IMG/VR virus record: IMGVR_UViG_3300021960_000356
Location: 1 to 29,248 of that record
Reading direction: 5' to 3' (one strand)
Source of the DNA: a virus
Length of the DNA stretch: 29,248 nucleotides
Position numbers and translations under genes: made by a program. Below the pieces are notes generated by a model. That model saw only the letters and a list, made by a program, of their open reading frames with translations, had not been told where the DNA came from and did not search any database. Shown piece by piece: positions 6,465 to 14,660 of the stretch (positions are counted from its first letter, which is position 1; each line of letters begins with the position of its first letter).

Positions 6465-7772
6465 ATGTCAACATTTGACCTCGGTTCCGCAGGAACCACC
6501 GCAATTAACACGATTCTGGCTGAAGAAGCCAACCGAATCAACCAAGACGTATACACCCGGACTGTCCACACTTCTGCGTGGATGGATCTGATGAAGCAGA
6601 CTGCCTTCCCAGACGGGATGGGTTATCAACTCAGCACCCTCGTTTATGATCGGGCTATCCCGACTACCGACTCTGCTGGTGATACTGCTGGTGTTAACTG
6701 GTCTGCACTCGGAACTCTGAACGCATCCGGTAACTCGTTTGACACCTCTGACCTCGGACAGCCCCTCAAGGACGCTGCCGATGATGTTCAGGGTGGTCGC
6801 GGAACTGGTGGCCCCGGTGCTGCCGTGGATAACCGTTCGTATGTTCAGTTCTCCAAGCAACTCAAGAAATACAACATCGACCGGGCAGTGATCGAGTCTC
6901 CCCGCATCTCGCTGGAAGACCTCCGTTTCGCCGCTCACCGTCAGGAACAGCTTCGTGCCATCATGGACAACATGGCTGAGTCTACCCGATACACTTGGGA
7001 GAATCGCTACCGTGATGAGTTCTCGAAAGTATCTGACAGCTATATCGGTGCTGTTGCTTCTGGAACTGCTATTCAGTCCGGTTTTGAAGGCACTGAGCTT
7101 GTTGGCACTGTCGATCTCGGCACTGCTGGTTCTTTCACTGTCCCAACGAGCAACATCTCTAACGCTCTCCTCGATAAGTCTTACTTCAACCTCGTCCGCA
7201 AGGGTGCAGGTAGCGAGGCTTATGGTCGTGAGAACGGTCGCCCTGTGTTTGGCCTTGTGCTGAGTTCTGAGGCTTCCTACCAGCTTCAGACTGAAGCAGG
7301 TTTCCGCGACGACGTTCGTTACAACAACAGCAAGGTCAGTGACCTCATCGCACCTCTCGGTGTTGAGAAATCCTTCCGTGGTTTCTATCACCTTGTCGAT
7401 GACCTCGCTCCTCGCTTCACTCTGGCGAACACGGATCAGATTACCCGCGTTCTCCCTTACACGGTTTCCAGTGGTGTGACCACTCCAAACAGTGCTTACG
7501 AGTCTGCTGAATACGAAGCAGCTTTCGTGATCCACCCACACGTTTGTGAGGCTCAGATCCCGAATCCGTTCAGCGGAGCGCAAGGTATCTCCTTCGATCC
7601 TGTTAGCTACCGTGGTGACTTCAAGTGGTCGAACATCCCCAACGAGATCACCAACCCTGATGGCACTATCGGTTTCTTCCGTGGCGTTCTCGCCAGCGCG
7701 ACGAAGCCAATCAAGACCGACTTCGGTTTTGTCGTCTTGTTCAAGCGGACATCCACAACTCCCGCTGCGTAA
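6465..7772 (+). CDS. Major capsid protein (435 aa)
   Basis: The call rests on position after scaffold, on length, and on a residue content typical of HK97-fold capsid proteins: few Cys, many small residues, with an N-arm (residues about 1-45, including TINTILAEEANRINQDVYTR-like helical sequence) and an E-loop-like Gly/Ala-rich region near residues 85-125. The gene has its own upstream regulatory region and the most even, C/G-ending codon use in the window, as expected for a highly expressed product. I prefer the ATG at 6465 (MSTFDLGSAG) over an in-frame TTG at 6420, which would add 15 unlikely residues. The start has no Shine-Dalgarno sequence. I could not place the protein in a named capsid subfamily. 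Confidence 0.85.
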   Translation: MSTFDLGSAGTTAINTILAEEANRINQDVYTRTVHTSAWMDLMKQTAFPDGMGYQLSTLVYDRAIPTTDSAGDTAGVNWSALGTLNASGNSFDTSDLGQPLKDAADDVQGGRGTGGPGAAVDNRSYVQFSKQLKKYNIDRAVIESPRISLEDLRFAAHRQEQLRAIMDNMAESTRYTWENRYRDEFSKVSDSYIGAVASGTAIQSGFEGTELVGTVDLGTAGSFTVPTSNISNALLDKSYFNLVRKGAGSEAYGRENGRPVFGLVLSSEASYQLQTEAGFRDDVRYNNSKVSDLIAPLGVEKSFRGFYHLVDDLAPRFTLANTDQITRVLPYTVSSGVTTPNSAYESAEYEAAFVIHPHVCEAQIPNPFSGAQGISFDPVSYRGDFKWSNIPNEITNPDGTIGFFRGVLASATKPIKTDFGFVVLFKRTSTTPAA

Positions 7773-7787
7773 TAACCCGCTTAGTTT

Positions 7788-7814
7788 GAGAGGGGTGGTA
7801 ACCCCACCCCTCTC
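7788..7814 (+). terminator. GC-rich hairpin after the capsid gene
   Basis: An 11-bp perfect stem (GAGAGGGGTGG with CCACCCCTCTC) closes a 5-nt loop 16 nt after the capsid stop. The following sequence is only weakly T-rich, so it may be a leaky terminator or an mRNA-stabilising 3' hairpin that raises capsid expression over the genes downstream. Confidence 0.55.
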
Positions 7815-7841
7815 TTGCTATAACCAACCCCTAAGTATGCC

Positions 7842-8030
7842 ATGCCTACTCTAGACGACGCACCAACCATCGAAACCCTTGCGGGTGACGACCTCACAAC
7901 CGCTGACGTTTCAGACACCGAGAAAATTGCGCGAGCAGACCTCGTTCAAGTTTTTGATGTTTCTGAGCAGAAGGTTAAGACCATCTCTGTCCAAGAGCTT
8001 GGAGAAGCCCTTGGTGTAACATTCAGCTAA
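7842..8030 (+). CDS. Small acidic protein, putative head-associated (62 aa)
   Basis: A short acidic protein of the form ...DLTTADVSDTEKIARADLVQVFDVSEQKVKTISVQEL... The segment 'lvpvfd...qkvktitvqel' recurs in small proteins encoded next to phage capsid genes, where such proteins are often capsid decoration or fibre-base components. I infer that role from position and general likeness, not from a defined domain. It is flanked by two hairpins (7788-7814 and 8040-8069), so it may be made from a discrete processed transcript. Confidence 0.6.
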   Translation: MPTLDDAPTIETLAGDDLTTADVSDTEKIARADLVQVFDVSEQKVKTISVQELGEALGVTFS

Positions 8031-8039
8031 AACATTTTT

Positions 8040-8069
8040 ACCACACCGTCTGCTTCATGGCGGTGTGGT
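8040..8069 (+). terminator. Hairpin ACCACACCG/CGGTGTGGT
   Basis: A 9-bp perfect stem with a 12-nt loop lies 9 nt after the stop at 8030. No T-tract follows, so termination is uncertain; it may act as an RNA-processing or stability element. Confidence 0.45.
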
Positions 8070-8090
8070 ATCATAACTAAACATTTTATT

Positions 8091-8915
8091 ATGTCCGACG
8101 AAGATAACAGACAGAGGCGTAGAGCGCGACGAAGAGAAAAGCGTCAGATGGGTCAGTCAAAAAAAAGTCAAAGAGGCAGAAAGGGGAAAGAGGATTCCGC
8201 CAACTTCATCGACTCAGTAGAAGCTGCCCTTGGTAAAGCAGCACTTATGACTAACCCAGCTTACTTAGCGATGAAGCCAGCGACATCTGCTGCTCGAGCT
8301 ATATCTGAAAATCCAGAGGCAGCCCGGAGAGCGGTGAGAAAAGCGGGGGGAGCTACACAACGTAGCCTCGAAACCGTTAGTAAATTTACGCCTCCCGCGT
8401 TAGTGGCCCGTGGGTTCGATGCCGTCAGTAAAGCCACGCCTTCCGCGGTAGCGGCCAGACTACTCGATAAAGTCCTCGGGGACGACGAGCAGGAAGAGGA
8501 TGTATCTCGCAGTAAAGGAGATAGACGCGCCAGAGCCGACAAGAAAGAAGCACGAGAGGTGGCTGGGCAGCAGGGGGATCTTACGGCAGACTTGGTAGAC
8601 TCTTTTGGGCAGGGCGGCCTTGAGGACGGCCTTGAGGGAGCCTTGGCGGGGGGAGCTGATCAGGAAGAACCATTGATTATCGATGACTCTCAATTTGAAG
8701 AGCCAGAGGAAGTAGATATTGATGTATCAGAGACCGCCCCCGAAATGGATGAAAAAGAGTCCGGTCGCCTGTTTAAGATGATCATGGGCAGTTCCTTCGA
8801 TCCCGTGTCTAGTATGGATAAAGGCAAGATGGATATTTTGAAAAAAGCGAAAGCTGAAAACCCTGATCTCTCAGACAACCAGCTAGCCCTTAAAATTTAC
8901 CGGGATTATATGTAA
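8091..8915 (+). CDS. Putative internal or minor virion protein (274 aa)
   Basis: No recognised family. The architecture is distinctive: an extremely basic N-terminus (residues 1-35, RRRARRREKRQ), an Ala-rich helical section with an internal near-duplicate of about 16 residues (VSKFTPPALVARGFDA then VSKATPSAVAARLLDK, about 100-131), an acidic Gly-rich linker (about 160-225), and a C-terminal helical segment (SSMDKGKMDILKKAKAENPD). A DNA-contacting basic arm with amphipathic helices in a head-gene cluster suggests an internal virion or ejection-type protein. This is inference. Its stop overlaps the next start as TAATG (8913-8917), so the two are translationally coupled. Confidence 0.65.
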   Translation: MSDEDNRQRRRARRREKRQMGQSKKSQRGRKGKEDSANFIDSVEAALGKAALMTNPAYLAMKPATSAARAISENPEAARRAVRKAGGATQRSLETVSKFTPPALVARGFDAVSKATPSAVAARLLDKVLGDDEQEEDVSRSKGDRRARADKKEAREVAGQQGDLTADLVDSFGQGGLEDGLEGALAGGADQEEPLIIDDSQFEEPEEVDIDVSETAPEMDEKESGRLFKMIMGSSFDPVSSMDKGKMDILKKAKAENPDLSDNQLALKIYRDYM

Positions 8916-9244
8916 TGAGTTGCGGAATGAATAAGGAGACCGGGGACGCCAAGGACTTGGAAATGGCGGGGCAACAGCTTCGCAATATCCATGCTAACGT
9001 CATGGACCTCCTAAAACATTTAGAGGAATGTCCTAGCTGTCCCTTGCTCTCACAGGCGTGGGTTCAGTCGAAAGTGACCATGTCTAACGCTTACGTTGAC
9101 TCAGTCCGAGACTATGTGATTAACGGGCAAGAAGAAGGTCCGGGGTCTCTTGAGTCTATGGAAGACGACGACGGAGTATACGACAGCGACGACGGTCCTA
9201 TGGGCTTCCTTATAGCTGTTGAAGAAGGTGCATCAAAGTATTAA
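8915..9244 (+). CDS. Hypothetical virion-cluster protein (109 aa)
   Basis: Begins at the TAATG overlap with the previous gene. A helical N-terminal part contains Cys at residues 3, 38 and 41 (EECPSCPLLSQAW), followed by a helix (KVTMSNAYVDSVRDYVING) and an acidic tail. The family is not recognised. Similar small helical-acidic proteins occur between capsid and tail genes in marine phages, but I cannot assign a role. Confidence 0.65.
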   Translation: MSCGMNKETGDAKDLEMAGQQLRNIHANVMDLLKHLEECPSCPLLSQAWVQSKVTMSNAYVDSVRDYVINGQEEGPGSLESMEDDDGVYDSDDGPMGFLIAVEEGASKY

Positions 9245-9255
9245 GTCTAGATACC

Positions 9256-9519
9256 ATGACAAACGACATCGAAAAACAATCAGCAGGTAGGGGCGGCGCA
9301 ACTTTCGTTAGCACGACGGGAAGCCCAGTCAGTGGAGAATACTGCGCTATTCAGTGTGTCACCAGTAACACCAAGTTTACCTCTATTACGATGGATGCGC
9401 TCGATGGAGACACCATTGACTCCGACGCCCATTTCCCCGCTGGTTTTACTATCTTGGGGAGCATCAAGTCCTTCACCGTCCACACTGGATCAGTGATTGC
9501 TTATAAGTCGGTAACCTAA
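9256..9519 (+). CDS. Small beta-rich structural protein (87 aa)
   Basis: The whole protein looks like a short beta-sandwich: alternating hydrophobic strands (GATFVSTTG, YCAIQCVTSNTKFTSIT), a PAGFTILGSI turn and a C-terminal strand GSVIAYKSVT. This layout (FPAGxTxxGxxxSxTxxSGxVIAYK) is common in small phage proteins encoded among virion genes and thought to be capsid or tail accessory subunits. Role inferred. Confidence 0.65.
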   Translation: MTNDIEKQSAGRGGATFVSTTGSPVSGEYCAIQCVTSNTKFTSITMDALDGDTIDSDAHFPAGFTILGSIKSFTVHTGSVIAYKSVT

Positions 9520-9531
9520 CCTAGATTCAGG

Positions 9532-9834
9532 ATGAGTTGGGCACAAGCCATATCAGAAGTTAAACCTGAGTTGCTTCGGTGGGCTGTAAACTACTTTGGC
9601 CTAGCTATCGTTCTGGGAGTCTGCTCTTGGCTTCTTTGGGGTGAGTATCAAGATCAGATCGATGCTAGGTTCGCATCTATTGAGCGCGAACTGACCAGTT
9701 ACAAAGACCGAGTCGGGTTCTTGGAGGAGGATGCCCTCCATCGTAGGACTATTGAGGCAGAGGAGCAAAAACAACGGGCTGAATTGTTCTCAGCCATTGA
9801 GCGACATTTAGATTCGATCAGCCGTTCAAACTAG
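9532..9834 (+). CDS. Single-span membrane protein with coiled coil (100 aa)
   Basis: Residues about 16-37 (WAVNYFGLAIVLGVCSWLLW) form one transmembrane segment. The rest is charged and helical with heptad spacing (about 40-98), ending on the inside or in the periplasm. Such an arrangement suits a holin-like or spanin-like accessory, or a small virion membrane protein. It is distant from the lysis cassette at 15017-16332, so a lysis role is only possible. Confidence 0.6.
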   Translation: MSWAQAISEVKPELLRWAVNYFGLAIVLGVCSWLLWGEYQDQIDARFASIERELTSYKDRVGFLEEDALHRRTIEAEEQKQRAELFSAIERHLDSISRSN

Positions 9835-9870
9835 CTTGAACCTGTTATTTTTCTCTCTACCATATCCTGT

Positions 9871-10608
9871 ATGAGAAAGATAAAATTTGCAGGAACACGA
9901 AGAAGCGGTAACCACGCGGTTCTGGCGTGGATAGCTGAACGATTACCGGAGGGCAACACCTTCTTTATAAACGATGTACGTTTCGGCTCGAATTACTCCG
10001 ACAAGAAAAAGTCAGACCGGCTCCCAACTAAAAGGATATGTCGGAGAGGAAAAGCGAGCCTGATCCTAACTAGCTATGAAGACAGGAGTTTACCATTAAT
10101 CAACAACCACGAGCCATTAGTTGATGTGTTACACACTAGTGAAAAGAAGGTTCTAATTTTAAGAGACGCGTTCAATAATTTCGCTAGTAGGTTGAGATAC
10201 CGAAAGAATGGAAAACGTTTTAAGGAAGATGACCCGACAAATGGGCCACCCGATTCGTCTAAGATATGGGTGGAGTATGCTAAAGAGTATATAGGGGTGA
10301 CCGAAGCACTAAAGGGCGACGTAGTTAAGGTTAACTACAATTCTTGGTTTTCCGATCCAGACTACAGAGTATTAGTAGCGAACTCTCTGGGGTTGGCCCC
10401 TTCACCAGAGCCATTTGAAAGAGTGCCCGGATATGGGTTTGGGAGTTCATTTAGTAATACATGCAGAGACGGTAGGGCATCAAAAATGCGTGTCCTAGAC
10501 AGGTGGAAATTGTTTTCCAAAGACCCCGATTACCTTGAATATTTTAATGAAGAAGTAATAGAGCTGTCTAGAGAAATATTCCCCGAGATACGAGGGCCGT
10601 TCGATTGA
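9871..10608 (+). CDS. Sulfotransferase-family protein (245 aa)
   Basis: Transfers a sulfuryl group from PAPS to an acceptor such as a glycan. The N-terminus has the 5'-phosphosulfate-binding loop (AGTRRSGNHAVLAWI, residues about 7-21), and residues about 95-108 contain ILRDAFNNFASRL, the 3'-phosphate-binding type segment (R-D-x-x-x). A C-terminal basic region (TCRDGRASKMRVLDRWK) completes the fold's usual layout. It lies between virion genes and just before the first polyserine gene, with 36 bp before its start. A phage sulfotransferase could modify host surface sugars or virion glycans; the acceptor is unknown. Its codons are more A/T-ending than those of the structural genes, hinting at acquisition. 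Confidence 0.75.
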   Translation: MRKIKFAGTRRSGNHAVLAWIAERLPEGNTFFINDVRFGSNYSDKKKSDRLPTKRICRRGKASLILTSYEDRSLPLINNHEPLVDVLHTSEKKVLILRDAFNNFASRLRYRKNGKRFKEDDPTNGPPDSSKIWVEYAKEYIGVTEALKGDVVKVNYNSWFSDPDYRVLVANSLGLAPSPEPFERVPGYGFGSSFSNTCRDGRASKMRVLDRWKLFSKDPDYLEYFNEEVIELSREIFPEIRGPFD

Positions 10609-10682
10609 TCAGGATTGAGCAGACGACCCACATTTGAACTTGCACTCCGCATAGAATAGAAGGAAACTGGACGTAACGAGAA

Positions 10683-10889
10683 ATGAAGTTAACTATAGCA
10701 AATACCTTGTATGGGACCAACAACCCCGTGATAATCGGAAATGCGGGGGCGGGTGGATCGTCGAGTTCATCTAGCTCAACGAGTTCTTCGAGTTCAACGA
10801 GTTCTTCGAGTTCAATGAGTTCTTCGAGTTCAACGAGTTCTTCGAGTCCCATGAGTTCATCGAGTTCGTCGAGTTCATCACAACCTTAA
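10683..10889 (+). CDS. Short protein with polyserine tail (68 aa)
   Basis: The first 24 residues (MKLTIANTLYGTNNPVIIGN...) could be a small beta hairpin or an anchoring segment. The remaining 44 are almost all Ser with scattered Thr, Met and Pro. The DNA is an 18-bp repeat of the type AGTTCTTCGAGTTCAACG, using TCT, TCG, TCA, AGT and AGC in turn, so the serine run is not a simple triplet expansion and is likely selected as protein. First of three serine-rich genes in 2.3 kb. No function is known to me; a flexible or glycosylated stalk is possible. Confidence 0.65.
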   Translation: MKLTIANTLYGTNNPVIIGNAGAGGSSSSSSSTSSSSSTSSSSSMSSSSSTSSSSPMSSSSSSSSSQP

Positions 10890-10901
10890 TATCGATCTGA
10901 T

Positions 10902-12149
10902 ATGCCAATCAATTTTGGAAACCAACCTACCCCGAAAAGGCAGAGGGTTCTTACCTTTGTCAGTCCGAACGTAGGTGACATATTATTCTATGAGACGGTC
11001 GATACTCAGAGAGTAAAAGAGAACATACCCTCTTACGGAACGGCCCACCCAGATACAGCTAACTGGCCCAACCATGAGCTTGTCTATGTGCAGCAGGACA
11101 GCCCAGAGGGTCAACTTTACCGTTACTACTATGCCGCTAACCGAGCATCCCAAGACGACTACAACTACGAGTTACGAGATGGCTCTGAGCTTACGCGGAC
11201 TTACATCGTAAAGAGAAGTGAGTATCCATCTAGCTTAACTCCACCTGCTGGGGGAACCCTTGACAGTGTATTCACAGACTATGGATTCGTAGGTGATACT
11301 ATTAAAAGTGTGGGTGATCCTCTGTCTGGAGTTTATATAGCAGTCCAAAGAAGATTTGTAGTTCCTCAAACGGTTGATTACGTGTATGATGCGAACCTAG
11401 AGGGAAATATCAAGGTAACTAAGACCATCGTCCCTTCGGGGTATACCCTTGAAGGAGCGGGGATCACTAACTCCTCAGGAGACACTAATGAAGTAAGACA
11501 CGGAAATAATTTCCACGATGTACTTATTAATCAGACTATTAAGAATGACGGCGGGACCATTGACGACAGAGATCTGGATACTGTTTACGGATCACAAAAG
11601 TATGACGGGATACCTCAGAGACTAGACTCAGTTGTGTTTGATTATGTTTCGGCGTTTGTTGAGTCAACTGATTCCGAGGGTAGAACGACAGGCACTTATG
11701 CCGAGGATAATACCGCTGAGTTTGGAGTTACCGCCCCTTCATCTGGTCCTTTTAAGACAAAAATACAGAGGACTCTAACATCCAACCCCGAAACAAAAGT
11801 AGATTCTATATTGTCTTCCGCTACGCAGCTTCCCCGACCAAAGCGAGAAGATGTTTCTTTAAAGTTCGTGGCTTACAGCACTAACCCCCCAGTAGCCAAA
11901 GCGTCTGCCAGACAGTATACTCTACCTGCGGCTATTCACGGGGTTGTTACGCCTAGTGTAGATGGAGTGGTTAATGGCTCCTTGTCCGTCAGTCGCGTTA
12001 TCAAACCAACCTCACTGTCCACGACTCCCGGCTTCAACGGGTCTGATTTATCTGGAGACTACTTGATAAACGTGACTGTGCGCCAAACTAGCCTTGATTT
12101 ATTTATCGTGGAATCTACGGAGCTTCAACTCAACGGGGTTTATTCATAG
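10902..12149 (+). CDS. Putative tail or adsorption structural protein (415 aa)
   Basis: A beta-rich protein with no Cys and many Tyr, Thr, Ser and Gly, typical of virion fibre or tail proteins. Recognisable strand-like stretches include residues about 60-110 (ELVYVQQDSPEGQLYRYYYA, TRTYIVKRSEYP) and a C-terminal domain (DYLINVTVRQTSLDLFIVES). The N-terminus (MPINFGNQPTPKRQRVLTFV) may attach it to the particle. It lies between two polyserine genes and 4 bp before the next one, so the group is probably translated and assembled together. The subfamily is not identified; a receptor-binding role is inferred. Confidence 0.65.
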   Translation: MPINFGNQPTPKRQRVLTFVSPNVGDILFYETVDTQRVKENIPSYGTAHPDTANWPNHELVYVQQDSPEGQLYRYYYAANRASQDDYNYELRDGSELTRTYIVKRSEYPSSLTPPAGGTLDSVFTDYGFVGDTIKSVGDPLSGVYIAVQRRFVVPQTVDYVYDANLEGNIKVTKTIVPSGYTLEGAGITNSSGDTNEVRHGNNFHDVLINQTIKNDGGTIDDRDLDTVYGSQKYDGIPQRLDSVVFDYVSAFVESTDSEGRTTGTYAEDNTAEFGVTAPSSGPFKTKIQRTLTSNPETKVDSILSSATQLPRPKREDVSLKFVAYSTNPPVAKASARQYTLPAAIHGVVTPSVDGVVNGSLSVSRVIKPTSLSTTPGFNGSDLSGDYLINVTVRQTSLDLFIVESTELQLNGVYS

Positions 12150-12153
12150 ACCA

Positions 12154-12789
12154 ATGGCCGAAGATTTTCAGTATTCTCAACTTAATGTTTCTCCTTCAGA
12201 AGAGACTTTTGGGAACTTAGCGGGTGTGGAGGTTCAGACTCCTAACCCAGATCTGGTTTATGGACCACTAGAGGTAGGTGCATGGCCTGATAACCCAATT
12301 GAGGACTTTCCCCCCATTGGGCTGTATACGGAAGACCAGTCCCCCAAGTATTCCGCAGGAAGTAGCTCTAGTTCTAGTTCTAGTAGCAGTTCTAAGTCTA
12401 CAGCCATTGTCCCATGCTCTTGGAACGAAACGGGGTATACCGCGTTATTTATCGCGGAGATGCCAGAAGTCAGATTCGACGACCACGTTGAAATATCTCC
12501 TACCAAAAGGTTCAGTAAGACCCCCATAGACTTTAAGTTTTTAGAGGTCTGTGAACCGGACTCAGTTAAAGTGATTTCAGCTATAGGCGACACGGGTAGT
12601 GTACGTTATGCTAGAGTTGAGGGACAAGAAATAATCTTGTCTCTGCCTCTGTTTATGAGACCCAAAAAAGTTTTTGTTCGACTAAGCGGGATACGTCGCG
12701 GTTTCCGAAATCTTAGATTTCCAGATAGGACAGAGAACCAGTTCAATCACAACGAGAAATTTATTAACTCGGCATATCCAGATAAATGA
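12154..12789 (+). CDS. Structural protein with internal polyserine linker (211 aa)
   Basis: Two parts joined by a run of 11 Ser (residues about 69-79). The N-terminal part (about 1-66) is acidic and Pro-rich. The C-terminal part (about 84-211) is a beta-rich domain with VPCSWNETGYTALF and FLEVCEPDSVKV. The linker DNA uses AGC, TCT, AGT and TCC mixed. The start at 12154 follows the upstream stop by 4 bp; an in-frame extension would overlap the previous gene and is rejected. The 1-bp gap to the next gene implies coupling. Probably a virion protein; function inferred from context. Confidence 0.65.
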   Translation: MAEDFQYSQLNVSPSEETFGNLAGVEVQTPNPDLVYGPLEVGAWPDNPIEDFPPIGLYTEDQSPKYSAGSSSSSSSSSSSKSTAIVPCSWNETGYTALFIAEMPEVRFDDHVEISPTKRFSKTPIDFKFLEVCEPDSVKVISAIGDTGSVRYARVEGQEIILSLPLFMRPKKVFVRLSGIRRGFRNLRFPDRTENQFNHNEKFINSAYPDK

Positions 12790-12790
12790 C

Positions 12791-13018
12791 ATGAGTTCAA
12801 GTAGTAGTTCTCTTGGTAGCCCCAGTAGTTCAAGTAGTGTGGGGGAAAGCAGCAGTAGTAGCAGTAACAGTAGCAGCAGTAGTAGTAGTAGTAGTAGTAG
12901 CAGCAGCAGTTACGGATCTCCAAAGTCCTCTAGTTCTGTTTCTTCTTCGGCGGGTTCTTCTTCGGCGGGTTCTTCTTCGGCGGGTTCTTCTTCGGCGGGT
13001 TCTTCTGGGACTCCTTAA
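12791..13018 (+). CDS. Polyserine protein (75 aa)
   Basis: About three quarters of all residues are Ser, the rest mostly Gly, Ala and Pro. The C-terminal third is four copies of SSAG encoded by GGCGGGTTCTTCTTC-type repeats, while the middle uses AGT and AGC runs. There is no hydrophobic core, so it must be disordered or extended. It follows its neighbour by 1 bp with a good ATG, which supports it as real despite low complexity. It ends 4 bp inside the convergent glycosyltransferase gene, which makes serine O-glycosylation an attractive but unproven idea. Confidence 0.6.
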   Translation: MSSSSSSLGSPSSSSSVGESSSSSSNSSSSSSSSSSSSSSYGSPKSSSSVSSSAGSSSAGSSSAGSSSAGSSGTP

Positions 13019-14016
13019 GTAAGGTATTGCTTTATATTTGACCAGATTATCTCATTTACGGTGGGCGAAGCTCCCCCATCAATGTATTTCCTGATCGCTA
13101 TAACTACGTCGTCCGGGGTGATCATATCCATGCACTTCGGGATGGCTACCCCACTACCAGATGTTACAGGCATACTACAAAGGCTAGAATCTTGCCCTGA
13201 CCCGTCATTTCTAGGTTCGACTCTCGACTTCCAACAACCCCCTGATCGGCAACAGGGAAGCATACCTTGTGTATGGAGGAACTGGTGGCTGGGATAATGT
13301 TCCCAAGAAACAGGTTCGCGACCCCCCGCAATAACTACACACGGCCTAGCTGGAAATTCACTGTTTTTAGTTGGTATCGCCGCAGCCATGTGCATAATAC
13401 CTGTTACGGGACAGACTACCCCCGAGCTATGGTAAACTAACCGCACGAGTTGTCGGTTGTCTGTCTTACCTCGCAAATCGATTGCACCTTTTAAAGGAGG
13501 GTGGTGATGGTCATTAGCTCCGACTTGAACAAATAGGATCTCCCCTTTCAAGTCATCGACAACTTTTTGATACTTTTTATTGTCCCACCACTTACAGGTA
13601 AAGTCGTATTTGCCCCCAGATACGATGATCCAGAAAGGGACTTCATATTTTGTTATGCTTTGAACTTGGTTTGTCCATTGTTTCTCCTCATCAGATAAGT
13701 GTATGTCCCCCTTGAACTCCGTCACAGGTATGGGCATATTCAGCTTATCTGAAAGAAATTCGTGGTAAGCTTCTATGAAGTGCCTAATCCTCCAGTTACT
13801 TTCGTGGATCGCTGGATACTTTAAGGTGATCATCTCGGCCTTCTCGGTTGGGCCAAACTTATGAATATTTGGGTTGTGGTCGAATATCTCAGATGCAGTT
13901 CCCCGGTAGTCTAGCTGAAACTCCCCCGGATACTTTCTGTGGATGTCTCGAAAAACTGCCGTGCTAACCACCACATCCCCCAGACTTAGTTTATTTTCTA
14001 GAATTATCTTACGCAT
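13015..14016 (-). CDS. Glycosyltransferase family 9 (heptosyltransferase-like) (333 aa)
   Basis: The GT-B fold is seen in the N-terminal LGDVVVSTAVFRDI (residues about 12-25), the C-terminal nucleotide-binding region with FVQVGANDHHHPPLKGAIDLRGKT-like sequence (about 160-185), and VVCPVTGIMHMAAAIP (about 200-215), the position where family 9 enzymes bind ADP-heptose. An unusual Cys-rich stretch follows (PCCRSGGCWKSR, with two further Cys, about 255-295), which could bind a metal. It is the only minus-strand gene inside the structural arm, with its own divergent region at 14017-14068, so it is a moron-like insertion. Likely roles are modifying host lipopolysaccharide to block other phages, or glycosylating virion proteins. 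Confidence 0.75.
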   Translation of the reverse strand: MRKIILENKLSLGDVVVSTAVFRDIHRKYPGEFQLDYRGTASEIFDHNPNIHKFGPTEKAEMITLKYPAIHESNWRIRHFIEAYHEFLSDKLNMPIPVTEFKGDIHLSDEEKQWTNQVQSITKYEVPFWIIVSGGKYDFTCKWWDNKKYQKVVDDLKGEILFVQVGANDHHHPPLKGAIDLRGKTDNRQLVRLVYHSSGVVCPVTGIMHMAAAIPTKNSEFPARPCVVIAGGREPVSWEHYPSHQFLHTQGMLPCCRSGGCWKSRVEPRNDGSGQDSSLCSMPVTSGSGVAIPKCMDMITPDDVVIAIRKYIDGGASPTVNEIIWSNIKQYLT

Positions 14017-14068
14017 AGAGTCATCTTTTTTAATATTGAAATTGCATCTTAATACACTACTTTAGGAC

Positions 14069-14656
14069 ATGGCTCAAACTGTCGCTTCTTTATCGACATC
14101 ACTGTCAACTTACATACCTCCGGGTGAAACTTTTGTCAATTACTTGAACTTGGCTTTGCCGAGGCTCTACTCTATGGGTTACTGGCGAGATCTCATGTAT
14201 GAATACACGATCTCGACTACGAACGATTACTTCGCGCTTCCATATGAAGCTGAGTCCGTAGTCTCTGTAGTGGTTGACGGTTTCCCTGTTGATATGAATG
14301 CGAGGTGGCAGGATTACCGCACGAGCGGTCGTTTTGTGAACAGCCCTGATGAAATATATGGGGTCGTCGATGATGGGTTACACCCTACCAAGGTTGATCT
14401 GAACACAACCAAGAGATATCAGATTAAAGTCGAACCAATATCTCCTAGAACTACCCTCCCTAGTGACGGGTCTGTGTTTGTTACTTACGTCCGCTCAGAC
14501 GGCACGAAAGTGGAACACGAATTCAATTTGGACGGCACGGCTTCTATGGCAACCAGCGAGACATACGACAACGGAGCTACTTCTGTTGATGTTATCCGGT
14601 TCGATGGGGTTCCAGACTTTGTGGAGGTAAAAGCAACAGAAATTTCACTAATTTAA
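14069..14656 (+). CDS. Head-to-tail connector protein, N-terminal ORF (195 aa)
   Basis: The N-terminus is helical (VNYLNLALPRLYSMGYWRDL, residues about 28-47) and is followed by beta strands (YFALPYEAESVVSVVV, NDYFAL-type), a pattern of connector or adaptor proteins in marine phages. The next ORF, beginning 4 bp later in a different frame (+1), looks like the remainder of the same protein in other phages I recall. The neck role is inferred from this likeness and from position, with moderate confidence. The ORF may be a real separate subunit or one half of a split gene. Confidence 0.6.
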   Translation: MAQTVASLSTSLSTYIPPGETFVNYLNLALPRLYSMGYWRDLMYEYTISTTNDYFALPYEAESVVSVVVDGFPVDMNARWQDYRTSGRFVNSPDEIYGVVDDGLHPTKVDLNTTKRYQIKVEPISPRTTLPSDGSVFVTYVRSDGTKVEHEFNLDGTASMATSETYDNGATSVDVIRFDGVPDFVEVKATEISLI

Positions 14657-14660
14657 CCAT

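Noticed and set aside
6468-7583. Long open frame (371 codons) antisense to the capsid gene
   Set aside because: It lies wholly opposite the major capsid gene, whose codon bias creates an antisense open frame; no homology-like motifs, no promoter or plausible context.
12094-12153. Upstream start extending the 12154 gene by 20 residues
   Set aside because: It would overlap the end of the previous gene in another frame; the ATG at 12154 gives the usual tight spacing of this cluster.
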